This document shows positions 27,588-35,777 of a DNA stretch of 43,959 bases, in pieces. Source of the DNA: Paracoccaceae bacterium. GTDB lineage: Bacteria > Pseudomonadota > Alphaproteobacteria > Rhodobacterales > Rhodobacteraceae. The notes under the pieces were generated by a model. The model did no database searches. It had not been told where the DNA came from and saw only the letters and a list, made by a program, of their open reading frames with translations. Numbering within the stretch: the first letter of the stretch is position 1; each line of letters opens with the position of its first letter. Made by a program: the position numbers and the translations under genes. The stretch spans positions 1 through 43,959 of the forward strand of contig JAHRVG010000072.1 of NCBI GenBank assembly GCA_019090795.1, read 5' to 3'.

Positions 27588-28595
27588 ATGCTCAACTTCA
27601 CTATCCGTCGATTGCTGATCTCGGTCCCGACGCTTGTGTTCATATCTTTGGTTATCTTTTTACTTCTGCAATTGGCCCCCGGTGATCCAATGGCGCAGGT
27701 ACCCCTTACTGTTCCCCCCGAAGTAAAGCAAAAGATGCGCGAGGCTCTGGGCCTAGGTCAGCCGATCCACATTCAGTACTGGAAATGGCTGGTACAGTTT
27801 TTCTGGGTAGAGCCGCTACACCTGTTCGACTACATGTTCAACACTGTCTATTCTGAGGGTATGCAGCGGGTAATTTCATGGCAAACCCGTTCGCCAGTCA
27901 TGGATATCGTAGCGCAACGCATACCGCAAACCCTGTGGGTGGTGGGCATGTCTTACGTGCTGGGGATCATGATTGCCCTGCCACTGGGAATTATATCGGC
28001 GTATAAGCAGTATTCCATATTTGATCAGGTCGGCACGTTTATCTCGATGGTGGGCTTTTCGGTGCCAACTTTCTTTACCGGTGTTCTCCTGATCGTGGTA
28101 TTCTCGGTTCAGTTGCAATGGTTCCCCTCAATCTATGACACCACCCACAAGGTAACTGATTTCTCCTCTCTCATGTTTCAGATCAAGCAAATGATCATGC
28201 CGGTCTCGGTGTTGGCACTATACAACGCCGCACAAATCGGGAGGTTTATGCGGGCCTCTATGCTGGATAATCTCAATCAGGATTATGTGCGTACGGCGCG
28301 CGCCAAGGGTCTGCCGGAAAAGGTTGTGGTGCTGGTGCATGTGCTGCGCAACTCGATGATCCCGGTGATTACCGTGATTGCATTGGGGGTGCCACAGGTG
28401 TTTGGCGGCGCGATTATCACCGAACAGGTGTTCAAGGTAAACGGCCTTGGACAGTTGCTAATAACGGCCATTCAGGCCAACGACCTGCCGATGGTGCAAA
28501 CCCTTACTTTCATCTTTGCAATCCTGATCGTGCTTTTCAACCTGATTGCAGACGTCCTTTACGGCGTGCTCGACCCGAGGATTCGCTATGACTGA
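27588..28595 (+). CDS. Peptide ABC transporter permease (DppB/OppB type)
   Basis: A 335-residue inner-membrane permease. It begins MLNFTIRRLLISVPTLVFISLVIFLLLQLAPGDP, typical of DppB, has about six hydrophobic segments, and carries the ATPase-contact loop VRTARAKGLPEKVVVLVHVLRNSMIP. It ends in the family tail YGVLDPRIRYD. It overlaps the next permease gene by eight bases. A longer than usual periplasmic loop (YWKWLVQFFWVEPLHLFDYMF onward) follows the first helix. Confidence 0.94.
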   Translation: MLNFTIRRLLISVPTLVFISLVIFLLLQLAPGDPMAQVPLTVPPEVKQKMREALGLGQPIHIQYWKWLVQFFWVEPLHLFDYMFNTVYSEGMQRVISWQTRSPVMDIVAQRIPQTLWVVGMSYVLGIMIALPLGIISAYKQYSIFDQVGTFISMVGFSVPTFFTGVLLIVVFSVQLQWFPSIYDTTHKVTDFSSLMFQIKQMIMPVSVLALYNAAQIGRFMRASMLDNLNQDYVRTARAKGLPEKVVVLVHVLRNSMIPVITVIALGVPQVFGGAIITEQVFKVNGLGQLLITAIQANDLPMVQTLTFIFAILIVLFNLIADVLYGVLDPRIRYD

Positions 28596-29532
28596 TACAA
28601 CCGTGCAAACCAAGGCCCTCAGTCGCAACCAATGGTGGGATGTCTGGGATCAGTTCAAAACCCACAAAGGCGCAGTGGTCGGTGGCGGGTTTTTGCTGTT
28701 TATTACGCTGGCAGTGCTTTTCGGGCCATACCTGTGGACCCTGGACCCCCAGCGCCTTGATATCCGCGCCAAGGACATGCGTCCGATCTACACTCTGTTG
28801 TGGGATAGCGGTGCCAAGGTCTCTTGGGGCCATCCCTTTGGTACCGACAATCTGGGCCGCGACACCATGGCCAAGCTGATGGCAGGGGGGCAAGTCTCTA
28901 TGGCTGTAGGCTGGGTGGCAATGCTGCTTTCGATTGTTATGGGCACCGCGATTGGTGTTGTTGCCGGCTATTTCAAACGCTTTGATGGTCTGTTGATGCG
29001 TTTCACCGATCTCTTCTTAGCGCTGCCGTTATTGCCACTGTTGCTTGTCATCATGATGTTATTTCGCGATTCTTTACGCAAGAGTTTCGGACCAGAGATG
29101 GGGATTTTTATCCTGATCGTAATTGGCATCGGTATTACCTCATGGATGCAAACGGCCCGGATTGTGCGGGGTGACGTGCTGGCGTTGAAGGAACGCGACT
29201 TCATTTTGGCTGCACGCTCAATCGGAACCTCTCCGCGCCACATGATTTCGCGCCATTTATTGCCTAACGTGATGTCACCGATTATGGTCTCTGCCACGCT
29301 GGGATTGGCAAATGCGATCATTACCGAAAGCGCACTTTCGTTCCTTGGCCTTGGCTTTCCGTCTGATTTCCCCACGTGGGGCAAGCTGCTGTTTGATGCC
29401 ACTGATCGCATGGAACTGTACCCCGAGCGCGTCATCTGGCCGGGCATTTGCATCAGTTTTACGGTGCTGTCCGTAAACTATATCGGTGATGGGCTGCGCG
29501 ATGCGCTGGACCCACGCATTCGTGGCAGATAG
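28588..29532 (+). CDS. Peptide ABC transporter permease (DppC/OppC type)
   Basis: A 314-residue inner-membrane permease with the DppC features: GTDNLGRDTMAKLMAGGQVSM, the ATPase-contact loop FILAARSIGTSPRHMISRHLLPN, ESALSFLGLGFPSDFPTWG and the tail LRDALDPRIRGR. The start at 28588 overlaps the previous stop codon region, indicating coupling. No ATP-binding subunit gene follows on the strand; the next gene is a glycosyltransferase after 128 bases. Confidence 0.94.
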   Translation: MTDTTVQTKALSRNQWWDVWDQFKTHKGAVVGGGFLLFITLAVLFGPYLWTLDPQRLDIRAKDMRPIYTLLWDSGAKVSWGHPFGTDNLGRDTMAKLMAGGQVSMAVGWVAMLLSIVMGTAIGVVAGYFKRFDGLLMRFTDLFLALPLLPLLLVIMMLFRDSLRKSFGPEMGIFILIVIGIGITSWMQTARIVRGDVLALKERDFILAARSIGTSPRHMISRHLLPNVMSPIMVSATLGLANAIITESALSFLGLGFPSDFPTWGKLLFDATDRMELYPERVIWPGICISFTVLSVNYIGDGLRDALDPRIRGR

Positions 29533-29660
29533 GACTCTAATCGCCTAAACCACTGCTATTTGCACCCCTTTCCCGATTTTAACGGTTACTTTGCAATTCT
29601 TTGCGATTAAGCTGTGGCAAAATAAAAGGGGCCACAAGGCCGCATGCGAGTAGCAGACAG

Positions 29661-30635
29661 ATGAAAATTACAGCAGTTACCTGCGTGAAAAACGAGGGTC
29701 CGTTCCTGTTGGAATGGATTGCCTTTAACCGGATTATCGGGGTCACCGATTTTCTGTTCTATTCCAACGATTGCACCGATCACACCGACGATCTGCTGGA
29801 TGCGCTGCAAGGGCACGGTATCGTCAAACACTTGCCCAACCCTGCCCAGGACAACCGCGCTTACCAGATGGCGGCCCTCAAGGCGTGCAAGCGTGACCCG
29901 ATTGTCAAACAGGCCGATTGGGTTTGGGTGTCGGATGTTGACGAGTTCTTGAACATCCACATTGGCGATGGCACCTTGCCTACACTGATCGAGGCTTGCG
30001 GCGATCCACAAGCTATTTCCGCCACTTTTCTTATGATGGCAAACGCAGGCGTAGATGCCTTTGTCGATCAGCCGGTAATCTCGCAGTTTTTCAAATGCCA
30101 TGATCCCGATCAATGGACCGACCAAACCGCGATAGAGGTCAAATCTCTGACCCGCAAGGATTTGCCGTATCAGTATTTCGGTGCCCATCGGGCGTTCTTG
30201 AAAAAGGCTGTGACCGAGGCCCCCACCTGGACGGATTGTTCCGGGCGTCAGGTTCCCGATCGCTTTACCTTTGTCAAAGCCAAAGGGCGCATTCGCAAAT
30301 TTCCCGCCAAAGGCGCGCGTGATTTTGCCACCTTGAACCATTACGCTTTGCGCTCGCTCGAAAGCTATGTGGTGAAATCGGATCGCGGTGATGTGAACCG
30401 CGAGCACCGCGATTTTGAGGATGACTATTGGGTCGACCGCAATGATGCCAGCCATTCGGACGACCGGATTTTGAAATATCTAGAACCGGTGAACGCCGAA
30501 ATTGCCCGGCTCAAGCAGTTGGAAGGTATCGCCGCGTGGCATGAAAAAACCGTGGCGGCGCATACCCGGCGATACAATGAACTGATGGAACTGGAGGCCT
30601 ACGCCAGCCTGCGGGATCGGCTGAAGGGCAAGTAG
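29661..30635 (+). CDS. Glycosyltransferase, DXD type (Glyco_tranf_2_4-like)
   Basis: A 324-residue cytosolic protein. The N-terminus ITAVTCVKNEGPFLLEWIAF followed by VTDFLFYSNDCTDHTDDLLD and the DXD-like SDVDEFLNI are the donor-binding pattern of this GT-A fold family (Pfam PF13704). A conserved later block, ATLNHYALRSLESYVVKSDRG, recurs in two more genes of the cluster. I chose the ATG at 29661 because the family starts there; 20 upstream codons are open. It is the first gene of a tight plus-strand cluster to 36501. The sugar and acceptor are unknown; addition to a surface glycan is inferred. Confidence 0.87.
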   Translation: MKITAVTCVKNEGPFLLEWIAFNRIIGVTDFLFYSNDCTDHTDDLLDALQGHGIVKHLPNPAQDNRAYQMAALKACKRDPIVKQADWVWVSDVDEFLNIHIGDGTLPTLIEACGDPQAISATFLMMANAGVDAFVDQPVISQFFKCHDPDQWTDQTAIEVKSLTRKDLPYQYFGAHRAFLKKAVTEAPTWTDCSGRQVPDRFTFVKAKGRIRKFPAKGARDFATLNHYALRSLESYVVKSDRGDVNREHRDFEDDYWVDRNDASHSDDRILKYLEPVNAEIARLKQLEGIAAWHEKTVAAHTRRYNELMELEAYASLRDRLKGK

Positions 30636-30648
30636 GGTAGATCGTAGA

Positions 30649-31287
30649 ATGCTTGAAACAACAAAACATGAATTGCCCCGCGCCAAGGTGCTTAACTTGG
30701 GGCTGCCCAAGTCGGGGACCACCACATTGGGGCAAGCGATGAAGCACGCGGGCTACCGCGTTGCTGACTGGCGGGTGCGCGGGCGCGGATATGTTGGCGC
30801 CTTGATGTACGCCAATTACTTTCTCGGCAAAGACCCCTTGGGGAAAATGGGCCGCTTTGACGCGTTCTCGCAGATGGATATTATACGTGACGGGTATAAT
30901 CTGTGGCCGCAAATGGATTACGGCCTGTTGACCACGATCCGTGAATTCCACCCCACAGCCAAGTTCCTGCTCAGCTATCGTGAACCGGAGGCTCTGAGCG
31001 ATTCAATGCTGCGCTGGAGCAATCTTGGCAAGCGGCGCCTGAAAATCCACTCTGTGCCAGGCCTGCCGCTGGGATATGGAAGCGATAACCTGCACCGGGT
31101 AAAATGGATTGAGGGGCACTATCGTTTTGTGCGCAAAGTATTCGCGAATGATCCCAATTTTCTGGAATATGACATGACCGATGCACATGCCCCGCAAAAA
31201 ATCAGCGCCTTTCTGGGGCATGATTTGCCGTGGTGGGGGCGCGCAAATGCAAACGCGCCAGATCAAGTGCCATCGGAAGAGGTCTAG
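30649..31287 (+). CDS. Sulfotransferase family protein
   Basis: A 212-residue protein with an intact PAPS-binding P-loop-like motif near the start, LNLGLPKSGTTTLGQAM, and a 3'-phosphate-binding FLLSYREPEALSDSML. It follows the first glycosyltransferase after 13 bases and precedes the next gene after three, so it belongs to the same operon. It could sulfate the glycan made by its neighbours. Residues YDMTDAHAPQKISAFLG near the end match the C-terminal part of the family. Some short proteins of this type are not proven enzymes. Confidence 0.8.
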   Translation: MLETTKHELPRAKVLNLGLPKSGTTTLGQAMKHAGYRVADWRVRGRGYVGALMYANYFLGKDPLGKMGRFDAFSQMDIIRDGYNLWPQMDYGLLTTIREFHPTAKFLLSYREPEALSDSMLRWSNLGKRRLKIHSVPGLPLGYGSDNLHRVKWIEGHYRFVRKVFANDPNFLEYDMTDAHAPQKISAFLGHDLPWWGRANANAPDQVPSEEV

Positions 31288-31290
31288 GCG

Positions 31291-32082
31291 ATGAAAATTT
31301 TTCTGCATATTGGATTGCCCCATTGTGGGGCAGAGCAACTACAGAAGGTTATGGACAAAAAGCGTGGGCAACTGGCGAAAAAGTCGGTTCTCTATGCTCA
31401 ATCGCCGGGGCGCAAAAACCACACCCGCCTTTTCATGGCAATGAGCGATCCGGCGCATGTGGACCCCCTGCGCTATCATCGCGGCCACGGATCGGCGCAA
31501 AAACAGGCGGAGTTGCGGGATAAGCTGCGCAAGGATTTGCAGGGCGAAATCGACAAGGTGAACCCCAATTCCTTGATCCTGAGCGCGCACCAGCTGGGCA
31601 GTGGTTTGATCAGCGAGAGCGAATTGATCCGGCTGCGCGATTTCCTGCACGGGTTTTCCAAAAACATCACCATAGTGATGCATCTGGATGAACAAGCACG
31701 GGTACTTGCAGCACATTACGCCGAGAATATTTTGCAAGGGCGCTATGCCTCACTGGAACAGGAATTGACGTTGGCGGCGGGGAATTGGTTCGCGGCGGCA
31801 ACTGCCGCGCGCAAGCCATTGGAACCGCAACTCAACCAGTTCCCCGATGTTCAGGCCCCGCCATTCTGGCTCGATTACACGGCGCTGGTGGCGCGCTGGC
31901 AAGCAGTATTCGGCCAAAACACCCTGCGCCTGCGCCCCTATGATGCGGCTATTTTCGATTCTGCTGATCTGATGGCAGAGGCCAGCGACAGCTTTGATCT
32001 GCCCTCAGGGATTGGCAAGGCGGGGGGGGGGACGCCCCTGAACCGGCCTCGGATATGGCCCTTGCGCGCGCGCGGCGCATGA
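31291..32082 (+). CDS. Sulfotransferase-like N-terminal half of a split gene
   Basis: A frame of 263 codons. The start MKIFLHIGLPHCGAEQLQKVM resembles the sulfotransferase-like protein at 13496, but the PAPS loop (normally GxPKTGTT) is degenerate: His-Cys replaces Lys-Thr, and the Ser/Thr pair is Ala-Glu. The frame enters a run of ten G at 32022-32031 and then reads 17 codons of unrelated, Arg/Pro-rich sequence. The next frame (open from 31998) continues as a glycosyltransferase. A gain of one G or loss of two, or a -1 ribosomal slip, would give a continuous protein of about 776 residues. The last ~18 residues as printed are therefore probably not native. Confidence 0.7.
   Translation: MKIFLHIGLPHCGAEQLQKVMDKKRGQLAKKSVLYAQSPGRKNHTRLFMAMSDPAHVDPLRYHRGHGSAQKQAELRDKLRKDLQGEIDKVNPNSLILSAHQLGSGLISESELIRLRDFLHGFSKNITIVMHLDEQARVLAAHYAENILQGRYASLEQELTLAAGNWFAAATAARKPLEPQLNQFPDVQAPPFWLDYTALVARWQAVFGQNTLRLRPYDAAIFDSADLMAEASDSFDLPSGIGKAGGGTPLNRPRIWPLRARGA
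32022..32031 (+). repeat. Homopolymer G(10) at the gene split
   Basis: Ten consecutive G follow GCAAGGC. It lies in the only window (31998-32080) where the upstream and downstream frames overlap without stops, which points to it as the site of the frame change. Confidence 0.9.
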
Positions 32083-33620
32083 ACAGGTATTTGCTGCAAC
32101 TAATGGAGCGGGGGCAAATACTCGACCGCCAGTTACAGATAAAAATTGCAAGGTCTGTGGCCACAAAGGGGGCGCCAATTGATCCAGCAAACCTTTCTGT
32201 GATCAGCAATCGTTTTACCAAGGATAACACTGCGCTGATGAAGGCCTTTCCGGATTTAGGTGAATCTGCGCTAAAGCCCAAGCGCGCCGAGAATGACTGG
32301 CAGGAACCGCCGGTTGGCAACGAGCTGAAGCCGCAAAAAGTGATCACGGCGTTTCAGGGGCGCATTGATACACTAACCACTAGCCAGCGCGAAGAAATGA
32401 CCCGGCAGGCACCGGTAGTAGATTACAAGCAATATATCTCAAAAACCGGTGAGAGGGTTTTGCCCAAGGCCGCCAAGCAAGAAGTGGCTAAACTGGCGGC
32501 TGGCCGGTTCCGTCCCCGTAACGATATCGGCAAAGTAGATGAGGTTGCCGAACTGCCACAATATACCGCGATCAAACCGCGCAAGCTGGGCAAGAAATCA
32601 ACCGGCAATGTGATTGTCGGCTGCATGAAAAACGAGGCACCCTATATTCTGGAGTGGATCGCCTATCACCGCGCCATCGGGGTTGACGGGTTTATCATCT
32701 ACACCAACGATTGCTCGGACGGGACAACGGAAATTCTGGACCGTTTGCAGGCTATGGGGGTGATCGTCCACGAGAACAACGATAACTGGAAGGGCAACTC
32801 GCCCCAGCAAGCAGCACTGAACCGGGCGGTAAAACATCCGCTGGTCATGAATGCCGACTGGGTAACGCATATTGATGTGGACGAGTTCATTAACGTACGC
32901 CATGGCAATGGCACCTTGCCGGAATTTATTGATCAAGTGGGCGATGCCACCAACGTTGCGATGACTTGGCGGCTGTTTGGCCACAACGGCGTGAGCAAAC
33001 TGGCGGATGAACTGGTAATCGGCCAGTTCGATCAGGCCGCGCCAAAGTTCTGCCCTAAGCCCCATACGGTTTGGGGGTTCAAGACGCTGTACCGCAACAT
33101 CAATGCCTATGAAAAAATCAGCTGCCACCGCACCACCAAATTGCGCGAACACAAACGCGACGCAGTGAAATGGGTGAATGGCAATGGTGCAGAAATGGAC
33201 GGCAGTATTGCCGATAATGGCTGGCGCTCTTCGTTGAAAAACATTGGCTATGATCTGATCCAGCTGAACCATTACGCGCTACGCTCTGCCGAAAGCTATC
33301 TGATCAAACGCCAACGCGGGCGCGCGCTGCATGTGGACCGCTCGATCGGGATCAACTATTGGCTGCGGATGGATTTCAACAGCCACAAAGATGTGACTAT
33401 CAAGCGCAATACCAATCGCACCAATGCAGAAATTGCAGTGCTGAAAAACGATCCAAAATTACGCGCCTTTCATGACAGCGGGCTGGAATGGCACCACGCC
33501 AAAGCAACCGAATTACACGCGATGCCGGAATTCGAAGACCTTTACCAACAAGCCCTCGATCTGGATTTGAACGATATCGAGCGGGTGGCCTGGTGTCTGG
33601 TCAATGATCTGGAAAGTTAA
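32055..33620 (+). CDS. Glycosyltransferase, DXD type; C-terminal part of a split gene
   Basis: A frame of 521 codons from the first ATG. The first ~180 residues are a basic, unrecognised linker without a ribosome-binding site before the ATG, supporting an origin as the middle of a longer protein. From about residue 185 it carries the cluster's glycosyltransferase pattern: VGCMKNEAPYILEWIAYHR, GFIIYTNDCSDGTTEILD, HIDVDEFINV, MTWRLFGHNGVSK and LNHYALRSAESYLIKRQRG. It stands in the frame reached from 31291 by a one-base shift at the G run. It ends three bases before the next glycosyltransferase gene. Whether it is made separately, as a fusion, or not at all depends on the G tract. Confidence 0.8.
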   Translation: MALARARRMNRYLLQLMERGQILDRQLQIKIARSVATKGAPIDPANLSVISNRFTKDNTALMKAFPDLGESALKPKRAENDWQEPPVGNELKPQKVITAFQGRIDTLTTSQREEMTRQAPVVDYKQYISKTGERVLPKAAKQEVAKLAAGRFRPRNDIGKVDEVAELPQYTAIKPRKLGKKSTGNVIVGCMKNEAPYILEWIAYHRAIGVDGFIIYTNDCSDGTTEILDRLQAMGVIVHENNDNWKGNSPQQAALNRAVKHPLVMNADWVTHIDVDEFINVRHGNGTLPEFIDQVGDATNVAMTWRLFGHNGVSKLADELVIGQFDQAAPKFCPKPHTVWGFKTLYRNINAYEKISCHRTTKLREHKRDAVKWVNGNGAEMDGSIADNGWRSSLKNIGYDLIQLNHYALRSAESYLIKRQRGRALHVDRSIGINYWLRMDFNSHKDVTIKRNTNRTNAEIAVLKNDPKLRAFHDSGLEWHHAKATELHAMPEFEDLYQQALDLDLNDIERVAWCLVNDLES

Positions 33621-33623
33621 CCC

Positions 33624-34676
33624 ATGCGCGCTCTGGCTGTCATAACCGTCCGCAACGAGGCAGCCTTCTTGCTGGAATGGCTGGCGCATCACCATGTTGT
33701 CGGGTTTACGGATTTTCTGGTGTTCTCGAATGATTGCGAGGATGGTACCGATCTGATGTTGGACCGGTTGGCAGAAATGGGCCTGCTGAGCCATGTGCGC
33801 AACACCCGCAAAGACGCGGGCGGGGTGCAGTGGGGGGCGCTGAAACAAGCAGATAAGCATCCACTGGTCGCACAGGCTGACTGGATTTTACCGATGGATG
33901 TGGATGAGTTTGTCAACATCCATGTGGGCGCGCGCAAGCTGGCAGACCTCTGGGCCGCCCTGCCCGAGGCGACGGCAATCCCGCTGACGTGGCGCTTGTT
34001 TGGCAACAATGGCGTGGTGGATTTCAAGGATCAACCGGTCCTGCAACAATTCACTCGGGCCGCTCCGGTCCCCTGCTATTGGCCGTGGAAATCGGCTATG
34101 TTCAAAACGCTGTACCGCAACGACGGCACCTATGGAAAACTGGGCATACACCGCCCCCGCCAACCCGACCATACCCGTCTGGACCGGGCGCAGTGGTTTG
34201 ATGGGGCGGGACGCAAGTTGCCCGATAGCTATAAAAAGCAAAAGATATTCTCGAATTTCTGGAAAGATAACACCACGCTGGCGCAATTGAATCACTATCC
34301 GCTCGGGGCCAAGCAAAGCTATGTTTTGAAACGGGATCGCGGGCGGGCGGTACATGATGCCCATCGTCTGGGTATGGATTATTGGGTTGAACGAGATTTC
34401 AACCAGGTGGAAGATCGCAGAATTCTGGCCCTGTGGCCGCAAACCAGTGCGTTTTTGGCGGAACTCAAAACGGATGCGGTGCTGAACAAATTGCACAAGG
34501 CCGCGTGCAACTGGCGCAATAGGCGCTTTGATGCCCTGATGCTGGAAGAAGAATACCGTCAGTTGTTTGGCCAGTTGCTCCTGTGCGGACCAACAGTTCC
34601 AATGACACAAGAAAGCGCCGAACGGGTCATGAAATACGGGCGTACTGCGATGGCACAAAATCGAAATACCAAGTGA
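33624..34676 (+). CDS. Glycosyltransferase, DXD type (Glyco_tranf_2_4-like)
   Basis: A 350-residue cytosolic protein and paralogue of the two preceding glycosyltransferase domains: ITVRNEAAFLLEWLAHHH, TDFLVFSNDCEDGTDLMLD, PMDVDEFVNI, LTWRLFGNNGVVDF and LNHYPLGAKQSYVLKRDRG. It is closest in pattern to the domain at 32600-33500. It begins three bases after the previous stop and is followed after 12 bases by the GSCFA gene. Donor and acceptor unknown. Confidence 0.88.
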   Translation: MRALAVITVRNEAAFLLEWLAHHHVVGFTDFLVFSNDCEDGTDLMLDRLAEMGLLSHVRNTRKDAGGVQWGALKQADKHPLVAQADWILPMDVDEFVNIHVGARKLADLWAALPEATAIPLTWRLFGNNGVVDFKDQPVLQQFTRAAPVPCYWPWKSAMFKTLYRNDGTYGKLGIHRPRQPDHTRLDRAQWFDGAGRKLPDSYKKQKIFSNFWKDNTTLAQLNHYPLGAKQSYVLKRDRGRAVHDAHRLGMDYWVERDFNQVEDRRILALWPQTSAFLAELKTDAVLNKLHKAACNWRNRRFDALMLEEEYRQLFGQLLLCGPTVPMTQESAERVMKYGRTAMAQNRNTK

Positions 34677-34688
34677 GAGTGCAGAAAA

Positions 34689-35777
34689 ATGGCTGATAAA
34701 ACTACTGAACAGGCACCACAGAACCCCTATGTGGATTTACCGCAAAAAGCATTCTGGAAAACCGGGGTCGCCAACAACTCTGCCTTTGATATCCACGGGT
34801 TGTGGTCGCCAAAGTTTCGGGTGCTGCCCCGCCATAAAATCGTTACTGCGGGATCATGTTTTGCCCAGCATATTGGCCGCGCGCTGGCTGGCCGTGGTTA
34901 CGGCTGGTTTGATGCGGAACCCTCCCCTGAACATTTGTCACCCGAGAATTGCAAACGTTTCAACTATGGGGTTTTCAGCTTTCGTACCGGTAATATTTAT
35001 ACTGCCAAGGCTCTGCGCCAATGGATGGAATGGGCCTTTGGCGTGGTTGATGTACCAACAGAGGTTTGGGAAAAGGACGGGCGGTTCTATGATCCCTTTC
35101 GTCCTGCAATTGAGCCAAACGGTTTTGAATCCGCAGACGAGGTGCAGAAATCCCGCGCCGTCACCTTGGCCGCCCTGCGCCGTGCGGTAGAGCAGAGCAA
35201 TTTTTTTGTGTTTACCATGGGATTAACTGAATCTTGGCAAAACGCGGAACATGGCTTTGAATATGCAATGTGTCCGGGGACATTGGCGGGTCGGTTTGAT
35301 CCTGAGAAGCACATTTTCCACAATCACCGGTTTGGCGAAATCATGGCCGACCTGAAGGCGGCAATTCGATTAATGCGCTCTCACAACGAAGAACTGCGGT
35401 TCTTGCTGACCATCTCACCGGTGCCGCTGACGGCGACGGCGGCGGGCGGGCATGTCTTGACAGCCACCGTTCATTCCAAATCCACCCTGCGTGCCGTCGC
35501 AGGGGAGCTGGCTGCCGAGCACCGCAAGGTGGATTATTTCCCATCATACGAGATTATCACCGGCACTCCCTATCGTTCCATGTTCTTTGAGCCAAACCTG
35601 CGCAGCGTATCACCAAACGGCGTTGCTTTGGTAATGGACAATTTTTTTGCTGATCAAGAGGCAACTTTCGGCCCCGTGAAACCGCCTAAGAAAAAGGCGG
35701 TTCAGCGGGAATCCGGCAAGAAATCCCACGACGATGTCGTTTGCGAAGAGGAGATGCTGAATGCCTTTGCCTCGTAG
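34689..35777 (+). CDS. GSCFA domain protein
   Basis: A 362-residue protein. ITAGSCFAQHIGRAL contains the motif (GSCFA) that names the family PF08885. Further conserved patches are FNYGVFSFRTGNIYTAKAL, FTMGLTESWQNAEHGFEYAMCPGT and FLLTISPVPLTATAAGGHV. GSCFA proteins look like SGNH/GDSL-type hydrolases with the Ser of GSC as nucleophile and are found in polysaccharide clusters, but no activity is established for them to my knowledge. No signal peptide. The C-terminal ~40 residues are basic and linker-like. It overlaps the next gene by 17 bases. Confidence 0.88.
   Translation: MADKTTEQAPQNPYVDLPQKAFWKTGVANNSAFDIHGLWSPKFRVLPRHKIVTAGSCFAQHIGRALAGRGYGWFDAEPSPEHLSPENCKRFNYGVFSFRTGNIYTAKALRQWMEWAFGVVDVPTEVWEKDGRFYDPFRPAIEPNGFESADEVQKSRAVTLAALRRAVEQSNFFVFTMGLTESWQNAEHGFEYAMCPGTLAGRFDPEKHIFHNHRFGEIMADLKAAIRLMRSHNEELRFLLTISPVPLTATAAGGHVLTATVHSKSTLRAVAGELAAEHRKVDYFPSYEIITGTPYRSMFFEPNLRSVSPNGVALVMDNFFADQEATFGPVKPPKKKAVQRESGKKSHDDVVCEEEMLNAFAS

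Noticed and set aside
29607-30455. A 282-codon minus-strand frame opposite the first glycosyltransferase
   Set aside because: Antisense to a gene with clear DXD motifs and no ribosome-binding site.
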